Origin: Cyanoderma ruficeps
Taxonomy: Eukaryota; Chordata; Aves; Passeriformes; Timaliidae
Direction of reading: 5' to 3'
DNA: 64,000 nt
Assembly (NCBI GenBank): GCA_008694505.1
Contig: VZDJ01007753.1
Coordinates: forward strand, 9,473,555-9,537,554
Below the pieces are notes generated by a model. The model was not told the DNA's origin, ran no database searches, and saw only the letters and a program-made list of their open reading frames with translations. Below, piece by piece: positions 10,088-19,925 of this stretch (its first letter is position 1; every line of letters starts with the position of its first letter). Made by a program: the position numbers and the translations under genes.

Positions 10088-13000
10088 CCCCTCTTGTGTC
10101 AAGATAAAGGCAGTTTAATGAAGCAAAAGCAAAAGCCCCTCATGGAATCAAAGAAAAACAAAATATTTGCTCTCTATTTCAGATATGTCCAGCCAGCCCG
10201 TGGGAAGTAGGGAGTGGTTGTTCTGGAAGACAAACGATTCCATAAGAAGAAGTACCACAAGTTCCCCTTCTCTTCTGGTTTAAATACCCCAGATTCAGTT
10301 GTGGGCATCATTGTCACCACGCCATGTGTCTCTCTGTCAGAATACATCCCTGGGAGTTCATGTAATCACTGCTTTGCCCCTATATTTTCAGTTAGTGCAA
10401 GTCCTTCAGGCCATAGAATAGACAAAAAAGGCTTGCCTTAGGCCAGTGGCTGGTCTGGCCTCTTTCCAGGTCAAAGGGGCTGGGAAGCTCTCTTTCTCTT
10501 TTGAGCTTCCCTGAAGAACTAAGGGGGAAAGCATGGCCTAGTTTAAGAAACAACATGACTTAAGGAATGAAGTCAAACAATCTTCAAGCTGTTGGAAGAT
10601 ATGGAGAGTAAAACTTTCATTTCACTAAAGAAGAGTAATCTGCAAAGGTATTGAGAAGAGCTGAACCGTATGGCATGAACCAAAGCAGAAAACATGAAAC
10701 TTCCAGCTAGTAAAAGCCATTCAGAGTTTCTGAGTAAATTGTGTTCAGGCTACCTCTCCAGTGAGATTTGCTAATGTAACCCTACAGCAGCATCTTTGTA
10801 TGGCAGGTGCTGTTTGCTATGGGGTGCAGCAGAAGGAAATTGCACCTGAAGAAAATGTGTAGAAACAGTTGGCTAAAAGCAAATTCATTGTCATTACAGT
10901 TACCACAGAATAAGCTGTGTGGAGAAAAGTGTGGCTGCTTATGTGGAGAACATCAAGCAACTACTGGAAAAATGGACTCTTTAATATCGTGAAAAACGCA
11001 ATATCAGATATACACTATGCTTTCCCTTGTTGACAAAAGTGAATGTGTCAAATTGCCCCTGAAATGTGTTTGATTAATTCAAATGAACCCAAAGGCTTAG
11101 CTGCCAGATAGATGATTTGGTCTGGGCTTTCAAAATAAAATTATAAAGTAAATTTATTATTATTACATTACCACTATACATGGAATATGTTTTTCTCTTG
11201 CAATTCACTGAAAAGAATATTTAAATAAACCATCTTTTCATGTCCAGATAGATATTTTTATGAATCATTGCCATTTCAAAGTATTCAAACAGCTTTCATA
11301 GTTAAAACACACAATAAATTGAGCTTCTGAATTTCTGGATGATGATGTGGTAATGTAAATTTTTTCTGAAAAACTTAATTTACTTCTATTAACTGTCTTT
11401 CCTTTTCAACCTATACACTCAATAATAGCAGTTTTTATAATGTTCATACATGTTATGTGCATGCATAGCTTTTTGTTTCCAAAGTTTTCCCTGAAACTAC
11501 AAAAAACCTTGGCCTGAAAGCACCTCTGAAACTGTATTAAAAAGGCACGAAACAAAATGCAGGAAATCAAAGAGCTGGATTTTCAAAGCTCCTTTTGATA
11601 ATCTAAATGAAGACAATTCACCTAATTACTTTTCTCTATGTTTTAAATTCTGTTAATTGTTTTCCACCACATCTGCTCTCTAGTGTGACATAGATTACTC
11701 TTAACAGGAAGCAGTAGCAGAAGATGAAAGGAACAAAAAACCCAAAAGAACATATTATGATTTGTACAAGTAGCTATATTTGCAAGCTAAACCACAATGC
11801 ATGAAGTCACATGGCCAAAAGATTTCTTTTGTACTCTCCATTTCCAGTTATATGAAACACATTTTAATGTGTTGAATTAACTGTGTGCAGAGGGCCAGCA
11901 CTTGACCAATGTTCCTCTTAGTTGTCACTTAAGCTCTGGCCACCTTTGTCCTTTCCTACAGCCTTTTGTGCAAGAGTTAATCTAGCTCAAGAGGGAATAG
12001 ATAACCTCATTACTCGGAGGAAGAGAAAGGACAAAGTAAGATTTTGAATAAGAGTGGACCAAAATCTGACTAAGTAGTTTCAAAGTGATCTTAATAGCTT
12101 TTGTGCAGGAAAAGAAATCTTTAATTTGCCATGGGAGTGAGTTTCTTCTGCTTTTATAATGTGAAAAATCATGAGGATTCTTTTCCCCCCAGCAATGACA
12201 AAAGATTTTGAAATGGCTGTGACATCGTATCAATAGAGAAATGAAAACAGAGCAGGGACAGACAAGTGCATGTCATGGTCCCTTTAAATAGTTTTGACAT
12301 GTTTTCATCCTTTTTTTCCCGGTGATAATTCAAGAGATCCATCAGATAATTGCGTAAATATATGAGAGAGATGTGCTACCTGTCCAAGGAAAAGGTTAGT
12401 GCCATCATAGGCCGTGTAAATCTTCTTTTATGAAAAGGAGCGCAAATGAAATGATCACCTAAGTCAAGGTTTTATAAAATATTGACTAGGATTATGTTTG
12501 CCGTGGGAGTAATTTTATTTTAATCCCTCATTTGGGATTCTATTCCTATGTAAAGTAGATGATCAATCAAAAGATGTCATTGAACAGCAGGTGGGAATAA
12601 GGTCAAAACTGCAATATGCTTACCTTAAGAACTATTGAATATTTGTTTTATAGACTTGCAAATAATGGCATAGATCCTTATGTTCTGCTGGTGTTCCTCA
12701 TAGCTCCAGCTGTGTGGGAAATGGAGAATATGTTGCTCCCAAGGAATGGAAAAATTGATTCCAGACAATACTTGTTGCCAGCATGTGATATAGTTGTTAC
12801 CACTTAATTTCTTTCAAAATAGATAAGAATTTTAATTTCTTAAAAGATATTTTTTAAGGCATCACAACATTTTTTATTTATTGAAAATCCAAGACTCATT
12901 TTGTTTTTTTAATAAGTGAGGTGGCTCCTTCCCATTTAGGGCCTGAATCTACTCACAGAGTTGGCTTTCATTGCTGTTGCATGTCTGTACATTGCTGAAT

Positions 13001-13870
13001 GTAAAATATTTCCTGACAACATTTTATTTGCTGGTAAATGTAGATAAATATGTAAAGAAAACATAAGTGTCTCACTGTTCTGGAGTTGTGCAATTTAATG
13101 TGAAATGAGAGCACTCATCTTTAACCTTTTCTGTTTGTTTTAGAGAGAAGAAGGGTTTCAAGAAACCCAAAAGAAAACAAAAATTATTGCAGGATAGGAA
13201 AAAGGAGGTAAGGGGTAAATGGGTTCAAACAAAACCAACTTCATCAGCAGTTTCTGAGACCTGAGTTTGTCATTGTAATCCTGGTGGTTTCACAATTCCT
13301 CTATCAGGGTACTGCAAACACACAACAGTTGCATGTGTTGGCAGCCCAATTAATGTTTTGAGTTGCAGGGCATTTTACCTGGGTTAGCTCTAAATACTGG
13401 TTCAAAATAGGGAGTGAAAGAGAAATTTTGGCTTTCACTAGAATACAGTCTTCACCATTAAGATGCAAACTTGCATATCTCCGTTCGTGTAGACTAGTTT
13501 GACATTTGGATGAAGAACTTTTAAACCCTGAAAATTATTTCAATGTTGAATTCTTTGCAGTATTTTCCACAGCAAATTTCCAAGTAAGACTTCTAAGAAA
13601 AAGTAAATCTCTTCACAAAAGTTTTTGCAAGTGTAACAAACCACGTCTCGTAGCCTTAACCAGCCCAGTAGATAGGCAGCAACAGGAGAGTTTTAATACT
13701 TAGCTGACAATAAGTTTTGGATGTGTGACTTCAGTGTGTTTTATCTCATCTTCTTATTTTGAAAAAAAAGAAAAAATAGTAGCTAATAATACTTAAAAGG
13801 CTGTTTTGAAAATTAATTGAAGTATGTATAGCAGCACTAAAACACCTTAGCATCACATGTCACTGCCAAG

Positions 13871-13904
13871 TGCTATTGTTGTTATTGTGGGATGAACAAT
13901 AGCA
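13871..13904. promoter_or_regulatory. Palindromic SOX-type motif pair
   Basis: TGCTATTGTT (13871-13880) and AACAATAGCA (13895-13904) form a perfect 10-bp inverted repeat around 14 bp. Each arm contains AACAATAG, the SOX-family consensus AACAATRG, and the spacer carries a further ATTGT core. This could be a SOX-dimer enhancer site or only a chance hairpin. Confidence 0.3.
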
Positions 13905-15840
13905 GCAGCCAGAGACTGGACCAATCCAGGACTAAAAATATCCAGGGATAAAGATTTCCAGAAGCTTCAAAAGAAGCGGTCACCACAGCTTGTGGCAGTA
14001 CACCAGGAGAACTTCCCAAAGCATCAGTGCCTTTCTCAGTTAACGGCTTCACATAGGTTACTCATTAGGCTTTCATTTGAACAAAACCAGAAAGAGGGGT
14101 ATTTTTTGTGAAAATTCCTTTACTAAAATAAAGTTCATAGATTTTCTTCACAAAAGCATACAAAAGAGTTCTTAAATCTACCCACATTTTCTTTTCACTT
14201 CTAATCATTCTGGGAATTTTCCTCATCCTGCTATCTGACATGGGTTTGTAATTGTTGTCTGTCATATAGTAATTTTACGCAGTTTCCCTTTGTTAAAAAT
14301 TGCTGGATAAAAGTTTTTATGATTGACCTAAGTTTGACACAACTCTGTAGGCATTATAATCAATAAAATTCTAAATTATAGGAGGATGTCTTTTTCTGAC
14401 TGTAATGACAATGAAGAGGCAAATCATTAGTGTTTATCAAAAGTGAGCAGTTTAGAGATATAGTATTGATAACTATACCGTGCAAAAAACACTTCACAGT
14501 TATGCCAGAGCAGTCCTGAAAGTTGTGGTTGTGCCACACCTCATGTGAAGTTAATAACACTTTCCTCAATAACTCACTGAAATACCCATATTTCCTTCTC
14601 TTCTGAAATTATGGCGTTCCTTTATGCCATACTCCAAGACAGACATTTTCTTCCCCTTCATATGACTGAAATTTGAATTACATTTCACTATTGCAACAGA
14701 TTTAATTTTTATCCTTGCATAGTTGCACTTGACAAGGAGACAGGAAGAAATTTAAAACTACCTAGATTGGGCCTGCAGAGTTTTTAGTACAGTGGAGACT
14801 TGATCAAGGGTGGACTGCATACTACATACTTTAGTGTACTTTGTGCACATGCAAAAACACACACATACAGCCTATCAATTTGCAAATTGTATTTCTTGGA
14901 CTTTTGCCTGCAGTACTGTAACACTTCAAAATGGCACTTGTAACTGCAGGTACCTTCCTAAGTCACATTTGACATTTCATATGACTTTTTACTTTTGTCA
15001 TGGTTTTAGGTGACGGTGTATAAGGGTGTCATTTCAGGGGTAAAACACTTAAACTCACAGTGTTAGAGAACCCAACTTCTTAAAACCACATTTTAATGGA
15101 TGATGGCAAATTGTGGAAATCCATTAATGTATGGTTTTCTAAGGGTAGCAACAACTGGGTTTTGGAAGGCTAAAGTAAGCGTCAGTGGTATATCTATTCA
15201 ACCCTCCTGAGAAGTTCATTTTCCTCCCAAATAAATTACAGAAGCTATGACATATCTTCACCATGATTTTGCATTGTCCAATGCAATTGAGCAATAATTC
15301 ACAAGAGGCATTCCTAATGTAAGGGAAATTCTGAACAATTAATTGTGACATGATTTACAGATAATTTTGAATAGTGAAAAAGAAAGATATGCCCATTTTA
15401 TTTGGCATATAAAGAAATGCTCCAGCCTTTGAAAAATCTTTCTCATATCTCCTGAACAACCTTGAGAGATCCTTCTGTCTCCTTCTTTGAAAGCACTCCT
15501 AAAAAAGACATTTAAATCCTCCAAACTAGTTAAAGATTTAATTCCAAGTACTGTATGTTGCAATAATCCAATTTTTCTGTGTCTAATTAATTACTTAAAT
15601 GGAGCAAAAGGAACTTGATACTTATTACTATCTAGATATATGCAGGAAAACCCCATCCTTGGTTATGTTTTAAATATTGATCTTTTCATCTTGCATGATG
15701 ATTCAACTGGTGTGGAGACTGTGAGCACCTGTTAGCAAGGAGATTTAACTACAAGTTTAAAATGGAGATAACATTTCCCCAATATTTCCAGTATTAATCA
15801 TAATTATTTTTTTCCAGAACAACTGTGTAAAACTGAAAGC

Positions 15841-15878
15841 TAAAAAAAAAAAAACAAACAAAAAAACCGCAAAAAACC
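15841..15878 (+). repeat. A-rich low-complexity run
   Basis: A run of twelve to thirteen A is followed by CAAACAAAAAAACC and more A-rich text. It may be a decayed retrotransposon tail, but no body is recognisable upstream. Confidence 0.6.
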
Positions 15879-16400
15879 TAAAACATCCCAGAGAAAATTT
15901 GATTTGGTTTTATGGAAGTGAAACTAAACTATTTTCATGACATGGTCTCCTGGAATGCACTGATAAATTTGGATTAATGACTTCATTGTTCTGTATTATG
16001 TTACCCCTCCAGGTTTTGGTTGTCAGCAAAAGAGTTTTATATAAATTTCAATCATTGAGTCAAATTCTGTACTCCCTACTCAATTTTTTTCTGAGACCTT
16101 AATTGAAAATATCCTATTAAATAAAGTGTCTGAATGCTTATGCTAAGACACTGAGGTAACAAAAATGTTCGAAAAATATCAATTTACCATTCATTATGCC
16201 ACATTGGAGCTCCTTTCTGAGTCCTTTGATTAACAAGTAACCATCTACCTTAGCATAAATCCTTATTTTGAAGGAAGTTTTAAAACCCCTGTGGATAGTC
16301 TGGCTCAGCTGAATGGACAACTATTCTTTTAGGGCCACACTGACTTGGCTGTTTGCTACATCCGTAATGACTGAGTGATGATTTCTGTTGGAAGAAAAGG

Positions 16401-17088
16401 TTTGGGGAACTACAAGTCTGTCAGCCTGACCTCAGTGCCAGGGAAGGTCAGGGAGCAGATTGTCCTGAGTGTGATCACACAGCACGTGCAGGGCAACCAG
16501 GGGATCAGGCCCAGCCAGCATGGGTTGGGAAAGGAAGGTCCTGCTTGACTGGCCTGATTTAGTTGGGAGAAAGAAAGTCTGTGAATGTCGTCTACATGTG
16601 CTTTAGTAAAGCCTTTGACAGTGTCCCCCACTGCATCTTCCTGGAGAAGCTGGCCGCTCATGGCTTGGGTGGGTGAACTGTTCACTGCATCAAAAACTGG
16701 CTGGCAGGCTGGGCTCAGAGAATGGTGGTGGAGTTCAACCCATTCAGGCTGGTGGCTGGTCACAGGGGGTGTTCCCCAGGGCTCATTTAGGGTTTAGCCT
16801 GGAAGGAGGTTGTAGTGAGGAGGGGACTGTCCTCTTCTCCCAGGTAACAAGCAATAGGTATGGGAGGTTTAGATTGGATATTAGAAAATATTTCTTCACT
16901 GAAAGGGTGTTCCGGCCTTGGGCCAGGCTACTCAGGAAGGTGGTGGAATCACCATCCCTGGAAATATTGAATAAACACACAGATGTGGCCCTTGGGGATA
17001 CTGTTTAGTGGTGAACATGGAGGTGCTGGGTTAATGGTTGCACTCGATGATCTTAGAAGTATCTTCAAACCTAAATGATTCTATGATT
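16401..17088 (+). mobile_element. CR1 LINE fragment with part of ORF2, internally deleted
   Basis: The first part (about 16401-16785) derives from the CR1 reverse transcriptase gene. One frame reads FSKAFDSVPH then FLEKLAAHGLG, the typical RT motif A block, followed by text matching the region before the SGVPQGS block. The residue where intact CR1 has the motif A aspartate before FSKAFD reads Cys. Stops and frame changes are present, so it is dead. Near 16785-16805 the RT text jumps directly to the segment close to the 3' end (AGGAGGTTGTAGTGAGG), so the rest of RT is deleted. The tail runs through ATTGGATATTAG and ends in CTAAATGATTCTATGATT at 17088, the normal CR1 3' terminus. Open frames at 16410-17008 belong to it. 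Confidence 0.9.
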
Positions 17089-17939
17089 AAGTCAGAGATG
17101 CAGATTTAAGGATGGGAAGGAAAAAGTGGCATCCACTATAAGCACATCAGGAGCAAGGAATCTGTATGCATGGCTGAAGACACCTCTAGATCACCAAGAG
17201 GAATCGTGACATGGAGAGCAATTAAAAAAGTGAGTGAAGTATCTCAGCAGTCGATGAGAAAAATTCTTACAGTCCCTGTTGTAGAAGCCATTGGGGAAAT
17301 TCCTGTTTCAAGGGTACTTTTTAAATGGAAATAACAGCATGGTCTTGACAGAGATTGAAGTCTCAGAGGAGAAAGTTATGGAGCAACTCAGCAACTAGGA
17401 CAGCAGAATATTCATTTGAGAGGCCCAAAGTAAGTGTGGAGTAGCAGAGTTAATGAAAAGAAATTTATCCTTAAAGTGGTAACTGTGCTAGGAAAGTCAC
17501 TTATTTGCTTCCTCCGATTGAAACAGGACCCAAGGAAAATCCTGCAAATTACACCTTGGCAAATTGTAATTTTGCTCAGGGGAATGCCCTGAAAAGCCTA
17601 ATTAAAGACTAAGGTAAGTTAGTGTAACTTGATATCATCATGCCAATCCTGCTCCTCTAAGGAAAATTGTGACTCAGTTATCACGCAGTGTGTGAAACAG
17701 TTAACAAAGTGGAGAGATAGAGGTGAGTGTAATAGATCACTGGGCTGCTGGCAAAAATAAACTCTTAAAAAAGACACGATTTTTTTTTATAAATGTCCAA
17801 AGGGACAATTATGATAACAAACTACCACAATAGCATACGGAATATAGTGTGGAACTCCCTGTGATATCCAAGATTTTCTTCATTTTTTTTTTCTTTGCCT
17901 GATCCCAAGAGCATGCAAGAACAAACCAGTGAGTGTAGG
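17089..17939. other. Non-coding spacer between two CR1 elements
   Basis: AT-rich unique sequence with no recognisable feature. Confidence 0.6.
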
Positions 17940-17965
17940 TATACCTAGAGGCAGCACTAGGTATA
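17940..17965. repeat. Inverted repeat (9-bp stem, 8-nt loop)
   Basis: TATACCTAG (17940-17948) and CTAGGTATA (17957-17965) pair perfectly around an 8-nt loop. It lies about 30 bp before a CR1 insertion. A hairpin-forming or palindromic target is possible, but the role is unknown. Confidence 0.5.
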
Positions 17966-17993
17966 TATCTTGTGTAGATATATGGCATACACA

Positions 17994-18352
17994 CTTATCA
18001 CTCTCTACAACTTCCTGAAGGGTGGTTGTAGACAGCTGGGTGTTGGTCTCTTTCTCCAGGCAGCAACTGACAGAACGAGAGGACACAGTCTTAAGCTGCA
18101 TCAAGGGAAATACAGGTTGGATATTAGGAAGAAGTTTTTCACTAAAAGAGTGATTGAATACTGGAATAGTCTGCCCGGGGAGGTGGTGGAGTCACCGTCC
18201 CTGGATGTGTTTAAAAGAAAACTGGATGTGGCCCTTGATACCATGACCTAGTCGAGGTGTTAGGGCTGGGTTGGACTCGATGATCTTGAAGGTCTCTTCC
18301 AACCTACACATTCTGTGATTCTGTGATTCTGTGATTCTGTGATTCTGTGATA
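17994..18352 (+). mobile_element. CR1 LINE, 3'-end fragment with 8-bp tail repeats
   Basis: This 5'-truncated CR1 begins in the segment TCACTCTCTACAACTTCCTG. It runs through TTGGATATTAGGAAGAAG, TCACCGTCCCTGGATGTGTT and TTGGACTCGATGATCTTGAA, and ends with about five copies of ATTCTGTG (18310-18352), the hallmark CR1 terminal repeat. A 93-codon frame (17970-18251) survives as the C-terminal part of CR1 ORF2, so this is a rather young copy. ATATATGGC occurs just outside both ends (17978-17986 and 18354-18362), a possible target duplication. Confidence 0.92.
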
Positions 18353-18362
18353 CATATATGGC

Positions 18363-19724
18363 TTATCAACAATATCTGCATGACATACACAGTTTTATAA
18401 GTACGCCACACACATAATAAATATGTACTTTGTGTATATGCAGGGTGAAAGGGAAGGTACACTGGGAATACATTAGATTTCCCTAAATGTGACAAGGAAT
18501 GTTCTTGGGGTACAAGATTGCAGGACATTCTTTGTGTCAGTAGATAATCCATAGATATTGCAGTGTTGATGTGAGAAAGAAATCTGAAATCATCCTTAAG
18601 AGCTTATATTTTGGGTGTGAACAATTGCTTAGGCAGTTTTCAAGAGTGCTCTGACAAAGCTTAGAAAACATGGCTAAATATTTGTATCTCATGGTGAAAA
18701 ATGAGATTTTTTAAAATCATGAACAGCTGCATACTTTCAGAAGCAGAACTTTTGACCCCTATTTTCACAAAACAGACTCTACATCTTTTTATATTTACCA
18801 AGATATTTTATAAAGAGCGAAAAGTCTAAAACAAGAAAAATCAAAGCAAACCAACTGACCAAAAAAAACCCCAAACCCTCCCCCCCGCCCCCTCAAAAAA
18901 GAGAATTTGCCGTCCTTCAGTTGTAAGGAGTCAGGTGCTCAATCCTTGACAGGTCTTCATATGCCTCAAAACCATACTTCTAGATGGCTTAAACCAGAAG
19001 CTTCTCTTTACATTAACATATCCTTCCACTCCCAGGAAGAAATATTGCTCTGTCTTTATAAACCCATTTATTGAGTTTGTGATTGACAGAAGTTAAAGTG
19101 AAGGAAATTACTCTATATTCAGGCTCGTGTAGTCAAATACCCTGGGATTTCCTTGCCCTCAGTCCTCCCTTTCATTTCTCTGTGTAACCAAACAAAACAG
19201 GGTAAGGTTTTTCCTGAAAGAAATCTGGGGAGTTTTGCTGGAGCTGATGAGACTCACTCAGTGCTTGCTCTGAATGACAGGGACTGCATATAGCAAGGTC
19301 CTGGGGTTAGGCCAGCTCTTCCCAGCAGCAATCAAGTGTTAGGTGCAGCAGGTCATCTGGGCATAGCCTTGAAGGATCTCAGCAGCACAGGACTGGTAGG
19401 AGTTTCACAGGGATGAAAGAAAGAAAGTGGAACAATCCTCCTTGTGTTGCTCCTTGTCCCCTCTCCTTTTTCCTGCCTGTCACAAAGGCGCTGTCTTGTG
19501 AGAAGAGAAATCTACTGCCAAATACAAGGACAGTGTTGCAGTGAAGATGAAGGACAGCTAATGGTAAAATGTGAGATGAAAAAAAGAAAGAACTGCATGG
19601 CCTTAAGAAGTGCAGTAGTGCAAATGGGATCAAATATAATAGTACGAAAGTGAAAGATCATATCCTGAGGGGGAAATGGAATTTCTGTTATAACCTGGGA
19701 GATGATCAGCCAAAAGTGACAGAG
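18363..19724. other. Non-coding stretch
   Basis: Apart from the C-run/G-quadruplex candidate at 18869-18892 nothing is recognised. The region from 19380 to 19720 is somewhat richer in GC and may be the degraded upstream part of the old CR1-like fragment that follows. Confidence 0.5.
18869..18892 (-). other. G-quadruplex candidate
   Basis: The minus strand reads four G-runs of 5, 7, 3 and 4 separated by C, A and TTT. This fits the rule of four runs of at least three G with loops of 1-7 nt. It stands alone in AT-rich DNA, without a promoter or gene next to it. Confidence 0.6.
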
Positions 19725-19925
19725 TGGAAGAAAGATCTGGGTATATGAATCAGTCACAGAATGTCCCTGAGCAACCAGCATGATGTGGCTGTAGGAAAAG
19801 ATTAATTTCGTACTTGGGAATATCAGAAATTATGTGTCTGGCACAGAACAGTGTACTAGGTATTTTGTACAAGACTCTGGTAAGGCTTTGTGTATACAAT
19901 TGTAGCTACCTTTTTCCAGGAAAAA
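19725..19925 (+). mobile_element. Old, diverged CR1-like fragment
   Basis: The order of words follows the CR1 region upstream of the 3' end: a GATCTGGGT segment, then text equivalent to 'tgagccagca-tgtg-ctgtgg-ccaggaaa', then AATTATGTGTCTGGCACAG and GACTCTGGTAAGGCTTTGTG. The last parallels the CTGGTGAGGC...TACTGTGT region of younger CR1. It is heavily mutated, with no open frame. The call rests on co-linear similarity judged by eye. Confidence 0.5.

Larger units (their letters stand above)
9458..10285 (+). mobile_element. ERVL-type solo LTR, split by a second LTR
   Basis: The left part (9458-9558) starts TGTGGTGGGTTGATTCTGGC and continues with the segment about GCCAGGTGCCCACCAACC that I recognise from an LTR family abundant in passerine birds. 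The right part (10082 to about 10285) resumes the same LTR, with the segment around GATAAAGGCAGTTTAATGAA, then the ATGTCCAGCC and GGAAGACAAACG segments. The middle (9559-10081) is a different LTR inserted later. The right end is uncertain, because beyond about 10285 the text no longer matches what I know of the family. No internal retroviral genes flank it, so it is a solo or truncated LTR. Confidence 0.7.
10286..16400. other. Long AT-rich non-coding stretch
   Basis: Apart from the palindrome at 13871-13904 and an A-rich run at 15841-15878, I see nothing that can be named. The 60-83 codon frames here lack start context, motifs and neighbours. One of them (12616-12807) follows a good acceptor-like TTTGTTTTATAG at 12654, but the translation is not protein-like enough to call. 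Confidence 0.6.

Noticed and set aside
12616..12807. Frame after a TTTGTTTTATAG acceptor-like site
   Set aside because: The peptide is not convincingly protein-like, and T-rich acceptors are frequent in this AT-rich DNA.
18310..18352. Regular short repeats that might suggest an array
   Set aside because: They are 8-bp ATTCTGTG units at a CR1 3' end, without spacers; not a CRISPR array.
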